A stretch of DNA of 46,999 bases from Candidatus Parabeggiatoa sp. HSG14 (lineage in GTDB: Bacteria; Pseudomonadota; Gammaproteobacteria; Beggiatoales; Beggiatoaceae). Numbering within the stretch: position 1 is the first letter of the stretch; every line of letters starts with the position of its first letter. The stretch lies in the NCBI GenBank assembly GCA_030378085.1, contig JAUCGK010000004.1, positions 1 through 46,999 of the forward strand, written 5' to 3'. The notes below the pieces were generated by a model. It was not told the DNA's origin and ran no database searches. It worked only from the letters and a program-made list of their open reading frames with translations. The position numbers and the translations under genes were made by a program. Below are positions 19,815 to 27,748 of the stretch, piece after piece.

Positions 19815-20057
19815 ATGGAAACAATTGCAAGAACTTTACATATTCCCAAAAACCACAGAATTACTTTTACCTTGCCGCACCGTATCCCAGTAGGACAAGC
19901 AGAAGTGATATTAGTCATTCATTCTTCATTAGAGACTCCAAAAATTTCTAAGGATGATGCCCTACTGAAATTAGCCGGTACACTCAAAAATTCCTCCCGT
20001 TTTGGTGGTGATTCTGTCCAATTACAAAGACAAATGAGGCAAGAATGGGATGGATAA
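19815..20057 (+). CDS. Putative antitoxin of a PIN module
   Basis: 80 residues. The N-terminus IARTLHIPKNHRITFTLPHR and the segment PVGQAEVILVIHSS suggest a small beta domain, followed by a flexible basic/acidic tail (RFGGDSVQLQRQMRQEWDG). The gene overlaps the PIN toxin gene by 8 bases, the normal antitoxin-toxin arrangement. The family is not firmly recognised. AGAGG 9 bases before the ATG supports the start. Confidence 0.7.
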   Translation: METIARTLHIPKNHRITFTLPHRIPVGQAEVILVIHSSLETPKISKDDALLKLAGTLKNSSRFGGDSVQLQRQMRQEWDG

Positions 20058-20424
20058 TTTTTTATTAGATACCAACGCGGTACTTGATTTTCTCAAAGGA
20101 GAAGAGAAAATAATAACTATATTTCAAATAGATATGAAGGATAAGCCACGTTTTGTTAGTGAAATTACCCGTATGGAATTGTTGGGTTATCCTGATATCA
20201 GTCCAGATGAAGAAACCACAATTAACGAATTTCTATCACTGGTGGAAATTCTCCCTTGTGATGAGATAGTGGTAAATAAGGTTATTCAATTGCGCCGCAT
20301 GACTAAGCGTCTCAAATTACCCGATGCCATTATTGCTGCCACAGCAATAGAATATCACTTGGTATTAGTTTCTCGTGATAGTGTATTTGATTTGTCACTA
20401 CCAGAATTACAAGTGATTAACTGA
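20050..20424 (+). CDS. vapC: VapC-like PIN toxin with C-terminus trimmed by a MITE
   Basis: 124 residues with the PIN acidic set D7 (LLDTN), E43 (RMELLG), D92 (LKLPDAIIAATA) and D110/D114, so the ribonuclease core is complete. The stop TGA (20422-20424) lies inside the CTGATGTTACGCA MITE that begins at 20421. Removing the MITE and one target copy gives VIN followed by PNNY and a TAA, which resembles the usual INP-type ending of VapC proteins. The insertion replaced the last four residues with a stop and probably spared activity. Confidence 0.88.
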   Translation: MDNFLLDTNAVLDFLKGEEKIITIFQIDMKDKPRFVSEITRMELLGYPDISPDEETTINEFLSLVEILPCDEIVVNKVIQLRRMTKRLKLPDAIIAATAIEYHLVLVSRDSVFDLSLPELQVIN

Positions 20425-20655
20425 TGTTACGCACTGTACTTCAAAAGTGAATACCAGAGTAGTGCAAAATGAAATTTTGCGGATTGTAACAGATTTTGGG
20501 GATACCCCCCTAACCCCCCGTACACGGGTGGAACCAAACATCATTTGACACTTTGCTTTAATTTTTCTATTTTGGGACTTCCCCCTGTGTACGGGGGGTT
20601 AGGGGGGTGTCCTCAATTTTGCACTCCAGTTTGAAAGCTATCTGCGTAACATCAG
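20421..20655. mobile_element. CTGATGTTACGCA MITE, 235 bp, target duplication TGATTAA
   Basis: Ends CTGATGTTACGCA and TGCGTAACATCAG are flanked by TGATTAA at 20414-20420 and 20656-20662. The interior contains an inverted pair of GC-rich blocks (CCCCCCTAACCCCCCGTACA and its complement). It supplies the stop codon of the preceding PIN gene. Nearly identical to the copy at 32,681-32,915. Confidence 0.93.
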
Positions 20656-20732
20656 TGATTAATCCTAATAATTATTAAGATGTTAGGCACAAAGCAAGTG
20701 CGTCAGTTTTTCTTACGAAAGTGTGAAGGCGA

Positions 20733-20872
20733 GTACAACGAAACGCAGTGGCGGAACGCCCATTTTAAAAACAAACAACGAATAAGGAGTACAACGAATT
20801 TGAAAAACAAACAACGAATAAAGTGAAAAATGTGTTAAGCTATTCGTTGTGATCTTTTCAAATTCGTTGTAC
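20733..20872. repeat. GTACAACGAAT hairpin, compound copy
   Basis: It begins GTACAACGAAACGCAGTGGC, as at 19,589, but the right arm that would pair with it is missing. A complete inner hairpin GTACAACGAATTTGAAAA...TTTTCAAATTCGTTGTAC follows. The rest of the gap to 21,087 holds AT-rich filler shared with 18,305-18,410. Confidence 0.75.
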
Positions 20873-21087
20873 TATTTTTTGTTAATTCTAAAATCCTGAA
20901 AATTCTGATTCAGACAATTAACGATGATTAATCCTGGCAATCCTTTAATCCGTTTAATCTTGTTCAAAATGTGGTAGTTGTTTGAATAAAGTACCACGAA
21001 TTAATTGAGTACAAACTGAGTACAACAGATTAATAAATAATTTGTGTCATCCGAGTTTAAAAATTAAAAAGGGAATAAAATAACATT

Positions 21088-21453
21088 ATGATAACTATTA
21101 AGAGTATCAATCAATTATTACAACAAGCAAAACAGGGAGATGTACAAGCGCAAAATGCTTTAGGATTGTTATACCTAAACGGTGACAACCTAGCCGAAGA
21201 TGTTGAACAAGCATGGTATTGGTTTAATGAAGCAGCAAAAAAAGGATTTGAAGGAGCACGACTTAATTTAGGTAAAATGTACCAAAAAAGGTTGGTCAAA
21301 GATTTTAGCGATAAACCGGAAAAAGCGGAAACACCACTGGCTCGAAGATTGATGCAATTAAGGAAAGAAGCACTTGCTGAAGGAATGCCTTTGTTGAATT
21401 CGGATGAAATCAACGAAGAAGTCAGAAAACGGCGAGTGGGATATGAAATATGA
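21088..21453 (+). CDS. Sel1-like repeat protein with antitoxin-type C-terminus
   Basis: 121 residues. Residues about 8-70 form Sel1-like repeats (AKQGDVQAQNALGLLYLNG, then AWYWFNEAAKKGFEGARLNL). The rest, LARRLMQLRKEALAEGMPLL followed by NSDEINEEVRKRRVG, resembles the C-terminal toxin-binding part of a common antitoxin type. The stop overlaps the ATG of a PIN gene (ATGA), so it occupies the antitoxin position. Sel1 repeats mediate protein-protein contact; their use as the N-terminal part of an antitoxin is unusual. Confidence 0.75.
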   Translation: MITIKSINQLLQQAKQGDVQAQNALGLLYLNGDNLAEDVEQAWYWFNEAAKKGFEGARLNLGKMYQKRLVKDFSDKPEKAETPLARRLMQLRKEALAEGMPLLNSDEINEEVRKRRVGYEI

Positions 21454-21902
21454 AACAACAGGATAAAAAGACTTTTCTTGACACTGGTGTTTTGATAAAA
21501 GCTTTTCAAAGTCCGTTAGAAGAAGGAAAAAAAGCTTTTAATATTGTTGCTGCCCCAGATAGAAAATTCGTTGTAAGTGATCTGTTGAAATTAGAATTAC
21601 TCCCTAAAGCACGATTTCATAAACAGTCAAAAGAAATTGCATTTTATGAAGATTTCTTCAAAAGTGCAACTTTATCTATTGAAATCAACTCTGCTTTGGT
21701 TGAGAAAGCCATAGCATTAGCCAGTGAATATGATTTAGCACCGTGTGATGCGCTTCACCTTAGTGCCGCTATTGAGGCAAAAGTAGATGAATTTATTACC
21801 ACTGAAAAACCAACAAAACCATTTTTTCGAGTACAAAAATTGGATTTTCAGATAATTTCTCTTTATGTACCACCTTCTAAATCTGATAAATCCAAGACTT
21901 AA
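21450..21902 (+). CDS. PIN-domain toxin
   Basis: 150 residues with KTFLDTGVLIKAF (first Asp at 11), LLKLELLPKA (Glu) and LAPCDALHLSAAIEAKVDEF (Asp), the acidic pattern of PIN ribonucleases. It overlaps the Sel1/antitoxin gene by ATGA. The gap after it carries GCGAAACCCACC and ATTCGTTGTAC repeat pieces. Confidence 0.85.
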   Translation: MKQQDKKTFLDTGVLIKAFQSPLEEGKKAFNIVAAPDRKFVVSDLLKLELLPKARFHKQSKEIAFYEDFFKSATLSIEINSALVEKAIALASEYDLAPCDALHLSAAIEAKVDEFITTEKPTKPFFRVQKLDFQIISLYVPPSKSDKSKT

Positions 21903-22072
21903 ATTTTCTGGTTTCCATACTGCGCTAGGGAGAGGGTTTCGCTATAGCGAAACCCACCAAAACGAGTTAAGCCTTGCTTTTAATTCGCTTATTTCGTCAA
22001 TTCGTTGTACTATGTCTTTGCTGATCCTAAAATTCTGGACATTCTGATTCAGACAAATGAGAAAAAATACAA

Positions 22073-22785
22073 ATGCTAACAATAATTATCAAACAACCAA
22101 GATTATTTGGCATAGAACATTCTAATCGAGATTTTTCCAAAAAAGAAAGTTGGGGCAAAAACCAATTTAATTCCTCATTTCCAGTTGCCTTAGCCTGTTA
22201 CATGAGCGATAAGAACCTTGAGAATGTTTACTTGAAATTAGACAAAAACTTAAAAGTAATTTATGCCAGCATTACCTCAGAATCACTATTTGGAATAACG
22301 CCTAAATCTGAAGAATTATTTTTTGCATTTGAAACACCTTACACACCCTATCAACAACTGTTAATTGGTAACATTCCCAGAGCCGACATAGTTACACAAA
22401 ACACTGTTTCTGGAAACTGTTTAAGAGGACTTGAAATCAAACTAAGGAATGGTCATGAAATAATTTCCCGATTTCTTATTCCACAGGTTTCACCTGTGGC
22501 TATTCACATTCAAGCCCTATCGGGCTTGGGAGACACGGTACGAAAAATTCAAAAAACGCTCAACCGCTTGGTTTTAACCCCGATAGGTGTTAAATGTGAA
22601 TAGCCACCGGTAGAACTGGTGGAAATGGTAAAATCACTCATCCTTACATGAAAGGCAAATTTTTAACCCAACCAAGAATACAACAATCAGAAATTAAACA
22701 TATTATTTTAGGTGGTGGGCAAAACTTGTTAAGCCCGGAAAGACGATTTGATGCTATCATCTATAATTCACCCAACTTATTTTGA
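22073..22785 (+). pseudogene. HindVP-type restriction endonuclease, broken
   Basis: The first about 125 residues match the RE_HindVP family start (PRLFGIEHSNRDFSKKESWG, then NQFNSSFPVALACYM). Reading then enters an inserted inverted repeat (22478-22626) that ends the frame at 22603. After the repeat another frame resumes with HPYMKGKFLTQPRIQQSEIK and ...SPERRFDAIIYNSPNLF, stopping at 22785. The total is shorter than the roughly 350 residues I expect of the family, so coding sequence was also deleted. The final TGA overlaps the ATG of the methyltransferase gene, as in an intact restriction-modification operon. Confidence 0.8.
22478..22626. mobile_element. 149-bp inverted-repeat element inside the restriction gene
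   Basis: ATTCCACAGGTTTCACCTGT... at the left is imperfectly inverted at the right (AATGTGAATAGCCACCGGTA...GGTGGAAAT). The shared inner block GGCTATTCACATT/AATGTGAATAGCC is exact. A smaller palindrome, AAGCCCTATCGGGCTT, lies between. No target duplication is obvious. Confidence 0.7.
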
Positions 22786-23693
22786 TGATTATGAAAGTAA
22801 TTGATTTATTTGCTGGTATCGGCGGCTTATCAGCAGGTTTCCAAAATGCTGGCTTTGAAATTGTAGCAGCAATTGATAACTGGCAAGCAACTATGGAAAT
22901 TTATCAGAATAATTTTGACCATGATGCGTTTTTAATGGACTTATCCCAAATTTCAGACTACCAAATATTTAAGGATTATCAACCTGATATAATCATTGGA
23001 GGGCCACCCTGTCAAGATTTTTCTAGTGCCGGTAAACGCGATGAAAATCTAGGCCGTGCTGATTTAACCATTGCATTCGCTAACATTATTGCACAGGTTA
23101 AACCAACGTGGTTTGTAATGGAAAATGTCGAAAGGATTACTAAAAGTGTTACCTTACAAAAAGCTTTGAAGATATTTAAAGAAGCTGAATATGGTCTTTC
23201 CTATAAAATCTTAGATGCGAGTTATTGTGGTGTGCCTCAATTGAGGAAACGATTTTTTTTAGTAGGTTTGCTCTCGACACCAGATGGTTTTTTGGATTAT
23301 CATCTCAACCAATACTTAACTGACAAGCCGATGACTATTTTTGATTATTTAGGTAATGAATTAGGCATTGAATACTATTATCGCCATCCTTGGAGTTATA
23401 AAAGAAGAGCAATATTTAGTATTTATGAACCCAGCCCAACCATTCGCGGCGTAAATAGACCCATTCCCAAAGGCTATAAAAAACACTCCGGCGATGCGGT
23501 GGATATTACTGAAAACGTCAGACCATTAACCACGATTGAACGTAGTTATCTCCAAACATTTCCGAAAGAATTTAAATTCAAAGGCACCAAAACCGATTTA
23601 GAACAAATGATAGGCAATGCGGTACCGGTTAAACTCGGTGAATACGTTGCTAACAAAATCAAAGAATTTTATTGCCTGAATCAGCGAGCGTAG
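22785..23693 (+). CDS. DNA (cytosine-5) methyltransferase of a HindV-type system
   Basis: 302 residues from the ATG at 22785, which overlaps the endonuclease TGA; an ATG at 22791 is also possible. Motif I is DLFAGIGGLSAGF, motif IV GGPPCQDFSSAG with catalytic C76, motif VI VMENVERI (E113), motif VIII CGVPQLRKRFFLVG and motif X IGNAVP near the end. The target-recognition region is short but all catalytic motifs are present. Partner endonuclease families of this type recognise GRCGYC; the target here is inferred only. The last codons and the stop lie in a GAGCGTAGGG repeat, so the natural C-terminus may have been replaced. Without the nuclease it is an orphan methylase. Confidence 0.9.
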   Translation: MIMKVIDLFAGIGGLSAGFQNAGFEIVAAIDNWQATMEIYQNNFDHDAFLMDLSQISDYQIFKDYQPDIIIGGPPCQDFSSAGKRDENLGRADLTIAFANIIAQVKPTWFVMENVERITKSVTLQKALKIFKEAEYGLSYKILDASYCGVPQLRKRFFLVGLLSTPDGFLDYHLNQYLTDKPMTIFDYLGNELGIEYYYRHPWSYKRRAIFSIYEPSPTIRGVNRPIPKGYKKHSGDAVDITENVRPLTTIERSYLQTFPKEFKFKGTKTDLEQMIGNAVPVKLGEYVANKIKEFYCLNQRA

Positions 23694-23780
23694 GGTTGGT
23701 AGAGCGAAACCCACCAAAACAAGTTGAAAGAGCCTTTATGAATGGTGGATTTCCACTTCGTTCCTACCCACCCTACGCTC
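23686..23780. repeat. GAGCGTAGGGTTGGTAG inverted repeat
   Basis: GAGCGTAGGGTTGGTAG at 23686 pairs with CTACCCACCCTACGCTC ending at 23780, with GCGAAACCCACC and GGTGGATTTCC inside. Related to units at 18,183 and 18,482. It contains the stop codon of the methyltransferase gene. Confidence 0.7.
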
Positions 23781-23825
23781 CAATGGTATATAGGACGCAC
23801 CATTTTTCAATGCATTTCATTAAAA

Positions 23826-25250
23826 TTAATGAGGAGGAGATTTTGCTTTTTTCCATGCCTCCATAAAAGTTTCTCCCTGTGGTGCTGGCATATCGCGGGT
23901 TGCTGTCCAATTGCTGGCAAAGGGTAAACGACGAAATGAGCCTTGCCGATATCCTAATTTGCTTAAGAGGCGTATTTTTAAGGCTGCAACACGGTGATAA
24001 AGGCGAGGTCGTTTGGCAAAAAAAGCCCATAATTTCAATGCCCAGCGTCCACGAGCGGGAGAGAGTTTAGCTTCATATTCTTTAACACGATGATGGCGTA
24101 ACAATTTGGGCAAGGGAATGTGCATCGGACAAACATCTTCACAGCGTCCACATAAAGTCGAAGCATTGGGTAAACTCCCAGCTTCTTTTAAGCCAACCAT
24201 CAATGGAGTCAATACTGAACCCATTGGCCCTGGATAAACCCATCCATAAGCATGTCCTCCCACAGAACCGTATACTGGGCAATGATTTAAACAAGCACCG
24301 CAGCGAATGCAACGTAACATCTCGTGAAATTCATTACCGAGCATTTCTGAACGCCCATTATCTACCAATACAACATGAAATTCATCAGGCCCATCTAAAT
24401 CTTCAGAACGACGTGGGCCCGTGGAAAATGTCGTATAAGAAGTAATTTCTTGTCCTGTTGCACTTCTTGCCAACAATCGCAGTAATGTCGTGACATCTTC
24501 CAAAGTAGGTACTACTTTTTCTATACTTGCTACGACGATATGTACTCGCGGTAAAGTATTGGTTAAATCGCCATTACCTTCATTGGTGACAATCACTGTT
24601 GAACCCGTTTCAGCAATGAGAAAATTTGCGCCCGTAATTCCAACATCCGCACTCAGAAATTTATCGCGTAATACCTGACGTGCTTCATTGACTAAAGTGG
24701 GTATTTCTGTTTGACGTTGAGTGAATCCCAATTTTTGATGATGGTTGTAAAATAAATCAGACACGTTGTCACGGGTTTTGTGTACGGCAGGCGCAATGAT
24801 ATGGCTAGGTGGTTCTTTGGCTAATTGAATGATATATTCACCCAAATCAGTTTCTACGACATTTAAACCCGCTTTTTCTAACGCATTATTTACCGCAATC
24901 TCTTCACTAATCATGGATTTACCCTTAGTGACATATTGTGCTTTAGCGGCTTTACAAATAGAAACAATCTGTTCGGAGGCTGTTTGTGGTGTATCTGCCC
25001 AATGAACTTGACCACCGTTAGCATTGACTTGTTTTTCAAAATATTCCAGATAAAAATCTAAATGGGCTAAGGTATGTTCTTTAATTTCACGACCACGTTG
25101 TCGCAGGGCATCAAATTCGGGCAAAGCATCGACAGTGGCACGACGTTTATCAATGAAATGACTTTTTGTTCTAGTTAAAGCTTTCTGCAAATTAGTATTT
25201 CTTAAGGCAAGTGTGGCTTTAGATTTAAAAGCATGAGCAGTGGATTTCAT
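23826..25250 (-). CDS. lutB: LutB/LldF-family iron-sulfur protein (L-lactate oxidation)
   Basis: 474 residues: an N-terminal LutB/LldF region followed by a 4Fe-4S ferredoxin pair, LRCIRCGACLNHCPVYG near 305-322 and STLCGRCEDVCPMHIP near 360-375. LutB works with LutA and LutC in the non-flavin L-lactate dehydrogenase complex of the cytoplasm. Neither partner is in this window, so they may be elsewhere or the gene may serve another iron-sulfur oxidation. Length is typical. No good ribosome binding site is visible before the ATG. Confidence 0.92.
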   Translation of the reverse strand: MKSTAHAFKSKATLALRNTNLQKALTRTKSHFIDKRRATVDALPEFDALRQRGREIKEHTLAHLDFYLEYFEKQVNANGGQVHWADTPQTASEQIVSICKAAKAQYVTKGKSMISEEIAVNNALEKAGLNVVETDLGEYIIQLAKEPPSHIIAPAVHKTRDNVSDLFYNHHQKLGFTQRQTEIPTLVNEARQVLRDKFLSADVGITGANFLIAETGSTVIVTNEGNGDLTNTLPRVHIVVASIEKVVPTLEDVTTLLRLLARSATGQEITSYTTFSTGPRRSEDLDGPDEFHVVLVDNGRSEMLGNEFHEMLRCIRCGACLNHCPVYGSVGGHAYGWVYPGPMGSVLTPLMVGLKEAGSLPNASTLCGRCEDVCPMHIPLPKLLRHHRVKEYEAKLSPARGRWALKLWAFFAKRPRLYHRVAALKIRLLSKLGYRQGSFRRLPFASNWTATRDMPAPQGETFMEAWKKAKSPPH

Positions 25251-25326
25251 ATTTTGATCCTTTTCTGACTATTGCATCCAAAATAAATTTTGGAAATTAT
25301 TTGGAGTCCAAAATTTATTTTGGAAA
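25251..25326. repeat. Repeated CCAAAATAAATTTTGG motif upstream of lutB
   Basis: CCAAAATAAATTTTGGAAAT and GGAGTCCAAAATTTATTTTG occur back to back with the phrase TTTTGGAAATTAT repeated. These are members of the GGAGTCCAAA small-palindrome group. They fill the 76 bases between lutB and the next broken gene. Confidence 0.6.
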
Positions 25327-26056
25327 TTATGGTGTGTTTAGATGCAATATCAGTTGTGTTGTTAAATTTTCTGTTGTTTGTATATCTGAACGATAATAAC
25401 GAATAGAAATAGGGACTTGTACTTGTCCTGTTTGTTCAATAGCAGAAGTTAAATTTAATCGTAATGGTTTTTTCTCATAAACGTGCAATGGACCAATTGG
25501 CCCCTCTTCACCAAATAAAAGGGAGTTTCGCCATAATTTTAATTTTTTCTAGTGGCATGGCTGATGAGTATGAGATTAGCTTGCCATCCCCCATTAATGA
25601 ATGATTTTGTACAATAGTTCGCATGACTTCACGAATTTGTTCACAAGCTAAAGTATTAAGAGTCGTTGTCAAAGACTTTGTTTCACTTAAAGTTTTTACC
25701 AATAAGTGGATACAATCAAACGCTATCAAGCCTTGTAAACTTTCAGTTAAACGCGCTTGTATCACTTCTATTTGTAATAAGGTTACAAATGTTGGGGGTA
25801 AATTGTACAAGGCATTATAAAATTCTGAAATATTGGAGGGATTGAGTAGGAGAGGATTTATGAGTCCTAAGACTTTGCCCGCACTTTCTTCTGTTTTGCG
25901 TAATTCATCAGACAATGGAGGATAGCTCAGTAAATCAAGTGACATAATTAAATCGGCTCTCTGGTAATTTGCGTGGTTTGTAACTAATTGATTGCAAAAC
26001 ATATATTTATCTTCCATCAAAATAGAAAAGGTTCTGTTGAAAGAAGTACTAAACAT
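25327..26056 (-). pseudogene. Unrecognised gene with a frameshift at an A6 tract
   Basis: A 182-residue frame from 26056 stops at 25508. The tract GAAAAAATT lies just before, and dropping one A continues the protein in another frame as KLKLWRNSLLFGEEGPIGPL... to ...NLTTQLILHLNTP with a stop at 25327. The continuation has normal protein character, so the original product was about 240 residues. The shift could be a mutation or slippage on the A run. No family was recognised. The upstream part is helical (YPPLSDELRKTEESAGKVLG). A start nearer MSLDLLS (about 25,945) is also possible. Confidence 0.55.
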
Positions 26057-26229
26057 TTATATGTCTGCATTTCATTGCTTTTTCACTATTATCCGAAGAA
26101 CGAAAAAATTGGAGAAGCCTGAGTTTAATTCAAAGAATCAAAATCTGTCATGATTCCCTTATTTGCTTCCGTTAGTTATAATATTATGTTTTTACTATTG
26201 TTTTTTACAACGCAAATTACCAGAGAGCC
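25955..26229. repeat. 20-bp exact inverted repeat around a 235-bp spacer
   Basis: GGCTCTCTGGTAATTTGCGT at 25955-25974 is exactly inverted at 26210-26229, with weaker similarity outside (AATTAAATC versus GATTTAAT). One arm is coding sequence of the frameshifted gene; the other covers the stop codon of the IS-split gene. The spacer includes 26057-26209, where no gene is seen. Confidence 0.7.
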
Positions 26230-26494
26230 ATTAAATCATCACTTAAGCAAGTTGGTGGTACTTCTCCTAGTTTATTAGCTAACTGCGAAGCAGGGTATAA
26301 AAAACATATCTGCACTCCCTGCATACCCTCAAAGCTTTTAAAACGTTGAAACAATGCGTGGGTTAAATGGATTTTTAAAGGCGTTGTAGAAGAATTGAGT
26401 AAATGCTGATGAATACGCGCACGGACACTTGCCACTTGTTTAGGATGAGTAACAAATAGTGCTTTTTCTTCATTTATCCCAAAAGAATCTACAC

Positions 26495-27090
26495 TCAACA
26501 ACCACCCGCTAAAGACGGGTGGGTTAGAGAGCTTGGCGGCTGAAAGCCGGGATACGGGGCGAATAGCCCCGTTTTATGGCTCCGTCTTAAAATTATCATT
26601 CGGATTAGGTTCAAAATGATGTTCAAGATAACTTTGGATCATCTCGTCTGTCACTTGTCCTGCTGTCGCACAGAAATATCCTCTGGCCCAAAAATGTTGT
26701 CCCCAGTACCGTTTTTTCAGTCCTGGAAACTCCTCAAATAATTTGCGAGCAGCCCGCCCCTTAATTCGTCTCATTATTTCGCTTGGAGCAAGTGTGGGAG
26801 GAGCCGATACCAATAGATGAACATGATCTTTGCTAACGACACCGCTGATAATCCGAATTTCAAAGGCCTCGCAAGTTTGGCGAACGAAATCCCTTACTCG
26901 CAAGGCGACATCCCCTGTTAACATTTTATAACGATACTTGGTAACCCACACAAAGTGGTATTCTATATTATAGACAGTATGACTGCCATAACGATAATCC
27001 ATAAGCACTTCCTCTCCTCAAAAAATGCTTAGTTTAAATCTATCTGGGTGATAAATCTATCCGCCTGAAGGCGGAGGTTTTAACCTTGGT
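26495..27090 (-). mobile_element. IS200/IS605-type element, tnpA only
   Basis: It carries a single TnpA gene. One subterminal hairpin (CCACCCGCTAAAGACGGGTGG) lies at about 26,502-26,522 past the gene, and another (TCCGCCTGAAGGCGGA, about 27,059-27,074) lies before it, as expected of single-strand transposing Y1 elements. No tnpB is present. Exact ends are approximate because this family leaves no terminal repeats or target duplication. Confidence 0.8.
26574..27002 (-). CDS. tnpA: IS200/IS605 Y1 transposase TnpA
   Basis: 142 residues from the ATG at 27002, with GGAGAGGAAG about 5 bases upstream. HUH motif HVHLLV with H60/H62 and the catalytic tyrosine region EMIQSYLEHH (Y125) are both intact, as is the N-terminal VYNIEYHFVWVTKYRY signature. 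The enzyme cuts and joins single-stranded DNA at the hairpin ends. All key residues are kept, so it may be active. Confidence 0.94.
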   Translation of the reverse strand: MDYRYGSHTVYNIEYHFVWVTKYRYKMLTGDVALRVRDFVRQTCEAFEIRIISGVVSKDHVHLLVSAPPTLAPSEIMRRIKGRAARKLFEEFPGLKKRYWGQHFWARGYFCATAGQVTDEMIQSYLEHHFEPNPNDNFKTEP

Positions 27091-27259
27091 TGAGACTAAT
27101 AAAAAGTACGCTCATGGTTTTAAATTCTACAAGTGTCACTTCAATTTGATTAAATCGGATTCTGAACTGAATAGAGTTTGCAAGCAGCTTATTATGTACT
27201 CTGTATAAATATCCAGTAATCTTAAAAATTGGGATAGTGTTAGATTTGGAAATTTCTTT

Positions 27260-27748
27260 CTATATTATAACACAATAAGGTTTAGAGGTTTAAGTTTTTA
27301 CGCGCAAAAACTTAAAGAAAGGACTCCATGTTACTTTATTTCTAAAATATTTAACGTTAAAGCCTTTAAAAGTTTTTTGTTATTTGCTAATATGCTCAAA
27401 TAATGACTATTAAATTCAAAAATATAGCTTATTTTAATCATAAATAAATAGTTATAATAGAATTAAATCAAAATGTTAGATAATAAATCAAAATATTATT
27501 ATTTTGTAATTTATTTTTATGTTTTACATTTTTTATTATCTTTAAAAAAAATAATGAGACGCTTAGGAATGAGGGTTTAATAACTTCAAAAATACTTAAA
27601 CCAAACCTGACAGGTTTTTAAAACCTGTCAGGTTTAACGCAAACATTATTAAATCCTCATTATCTTACGATAATCTTAAAACTCAGAGTCAAAATCTTAA
27701 ATCCACAATCTCCCTCAGTGGAGAAAAATTATATTAAGGAGTGTCAAT
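27260..27748. repeat. AT-rich gap before pgk with two palindromes
   Basis: TTTAAGTTTTTACGCGCAAA... at 27289-27316 is a near-palindrome related to the perfect one at 34,685. An AAACCTGACAGG palindrome at 27603-27635 sits inside wider arms (AATGAGGGTTTAATAA / TTATTAAATCCTCATT, about 27,570-27,660). The stretch 27,335-27,560 is very AT-rich with no ORF and is the likely pgk promoter region. Confidence 0.65.

Larger units (their letters stand above)
26217..27259 (-). pseudogene. Unrecognised gene split by an IS200/IS605 element
   Basis: Before the element (about 27,259-27,095) an open frame reads IPIFKITGYLYRVHNKLLAN, then IRFNQIEVTLVEFKTMSVLF. After the element (26,501-26,217) another reads LSVDSFGINEEKALFVTHPK...QICFLYPASQLANKLGEV and stops. 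The downstream part has no start codon of its own other than TTG at the junction, so both are best read as pieces of one gene. No family was recognised. A TATAAT-like box near 27,265 may be its promoter. Confidence 0.5.
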
